Positions 13,161 through 13,318 of a DNA stretch of 13,318 nucleotides are shown piece after piece (positions within the stretch are counted from its first letter, which is position 1; each line of letters starts with the position of its first letter). The notes beneath the pieces are model-generated. The model worked only from the letters and a program-made list of their open reading frames with translations, searched no databases and was not told the origin of the DNA. The DNA is from Haloferacaceae archaeon (GTDB lineage: Archaea; Halobacteriota; Halobacteria; Halobacteriales; Haloferacaceae). The DNA is taken from the NCBI GenBank assembly GCA_003554115.1, contig PWFE01000150.1, positions 1 through 13,318 on the forward strand, in the 5' to 3' direction. The translations under genes and the position numbers were made by a program.

Positions 13161-13318
13161 TCACAGGAAGGCGTCGAGTCCTGACTGTCGACCCGCCACC
13201 AGCGTTGAGTTGCGCCGGAGATCAGCTATTGAGACCGGCAGCAGGTCGACGATATCGCTCACAGCGTCGTCGAACGTTTCGCTTTCTCCCTTCTCGCCAT
13301 CGAAGGCATGACGGATCG
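13161..13318 (-). CDS. C-terminal end of an unrecognised gene, runs off the right edge
   Basis: An open minus-strand frame enters from the right edge and ends at TGA (13161-13163), giving at least 51 codons. The translation is acidic and codon choice is haloarchaeal. It contains RHAFDGEKGESETFDDAVSD, then IVDLLPVSIADLRR, and ends with GRQSGLDAFL. I do not recognise the family. The other frames here are less acidic, which supports this one. Its stop is about 50 bp upstream of the DUF418 TATA box, so the two genes are co-directional but probably separate units. Confidence 0.5.
   Translation of the reverse strand, partial: IRHAFDGEKGESETFDDAVSDIVDLLPVSIADLRRNSTLVAGRQSGLDAFL

Noticed and set aside
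1..13318. High frequency of GTCGAC across genes and gaps
   Set aside because: Val-Asp codon pairs and general haloarchaeal oligonucleotide bias explain most copies; no regular spacing or clustering beyond the pair at 7597-7621 was seen.
1..13318. CRISPR array, tRNA/rRNA genes, transposases, integrases, phage genes, toxin-antitoxin or defence genes
   Set aside because: Looked for on both strands; no spaced repeats, RNA-gene landmarks or characteristic proteins are present. The window looks like core chromosome rather than an accessory island.

Overview
The window reads as chromosomal DNA of a halophilic archaeon (class Halobacteria). The predicted proteins are rich in Asp and Glu, codons favour G or C at the third position, and a CetZ tubulin-like gene is present. 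Several small proteins match families I know only from haloarchaea. At least seven genes have a TATA-like element about 24-33 nt before the start codon, which is the haloarchaeal pattern for leaderless mRNAs. The genus cannot be fixed from this sequence. No tRNA, rRNA, CRISPR array, insertion sequence or integrase is visible, and no gap between genes exceeds about 150 bp.

Layout, left to right. (1) 1-221: tail of an endonuclease III-type DNA glycosylase on the + strand, meeting a convergent gene for a small secreted protein (227-697). (2) 785-3507, minus strand: a membrane-anchored DHH/DHHA1 phosphoesterase, an aldo/keto reductase and a methylglyoxal synthase, in transcription order. (3) 3657-4989, minus strand: a small protein resembling DUF5791, then an atypical SDR epimerase-like protein one base after its stop. 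(4) 5092-6183, plus: a CetZ cytoskeletal GTPase, overlapping by 9 bp a convergent alkaline-phosphatase-superfamily phosphodiesterase (6175-7521). (5) 7655-9900, plus: a small protein resembling DUF5788 with a GTG start, then a family X DNA polymerase with a PHP nuclease domain. (6) 9904-10821, minus: a four-helix membrane protein with a Cys/His-rich tail. (7) 10965-11737, plus: a DUF5789-like small protein and a DUF302 protein. (8) 11766-13064, minus: a YeiB/DUF418 multi-spanning membrane protein, followed by the C-terminal end of an unrecognised minus-strand gene at the right edge.

Functional themes. Base-excision and gap-filling repair enzymes (endonuclease III, PolX) lie in the same window but are not linked. 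Methylglyoxal synthase follows an aldo/keto reductase that could reduce its product. The membrane-anchored DHH/DHHA1 protein beside them is a candidate nanoRNase or cyclic-dinucleotide phosphodiesterase. CetZ proteins act in haloarchaeal cell shape and motility. Most of the window is ordinary core haloarchaeal sequence. The points most worth following are the DHH protein, the methylglyoxal pair, the internally repetitive DUF5791-like protein, and the Cys/His tail of the four-helix membrane protein.
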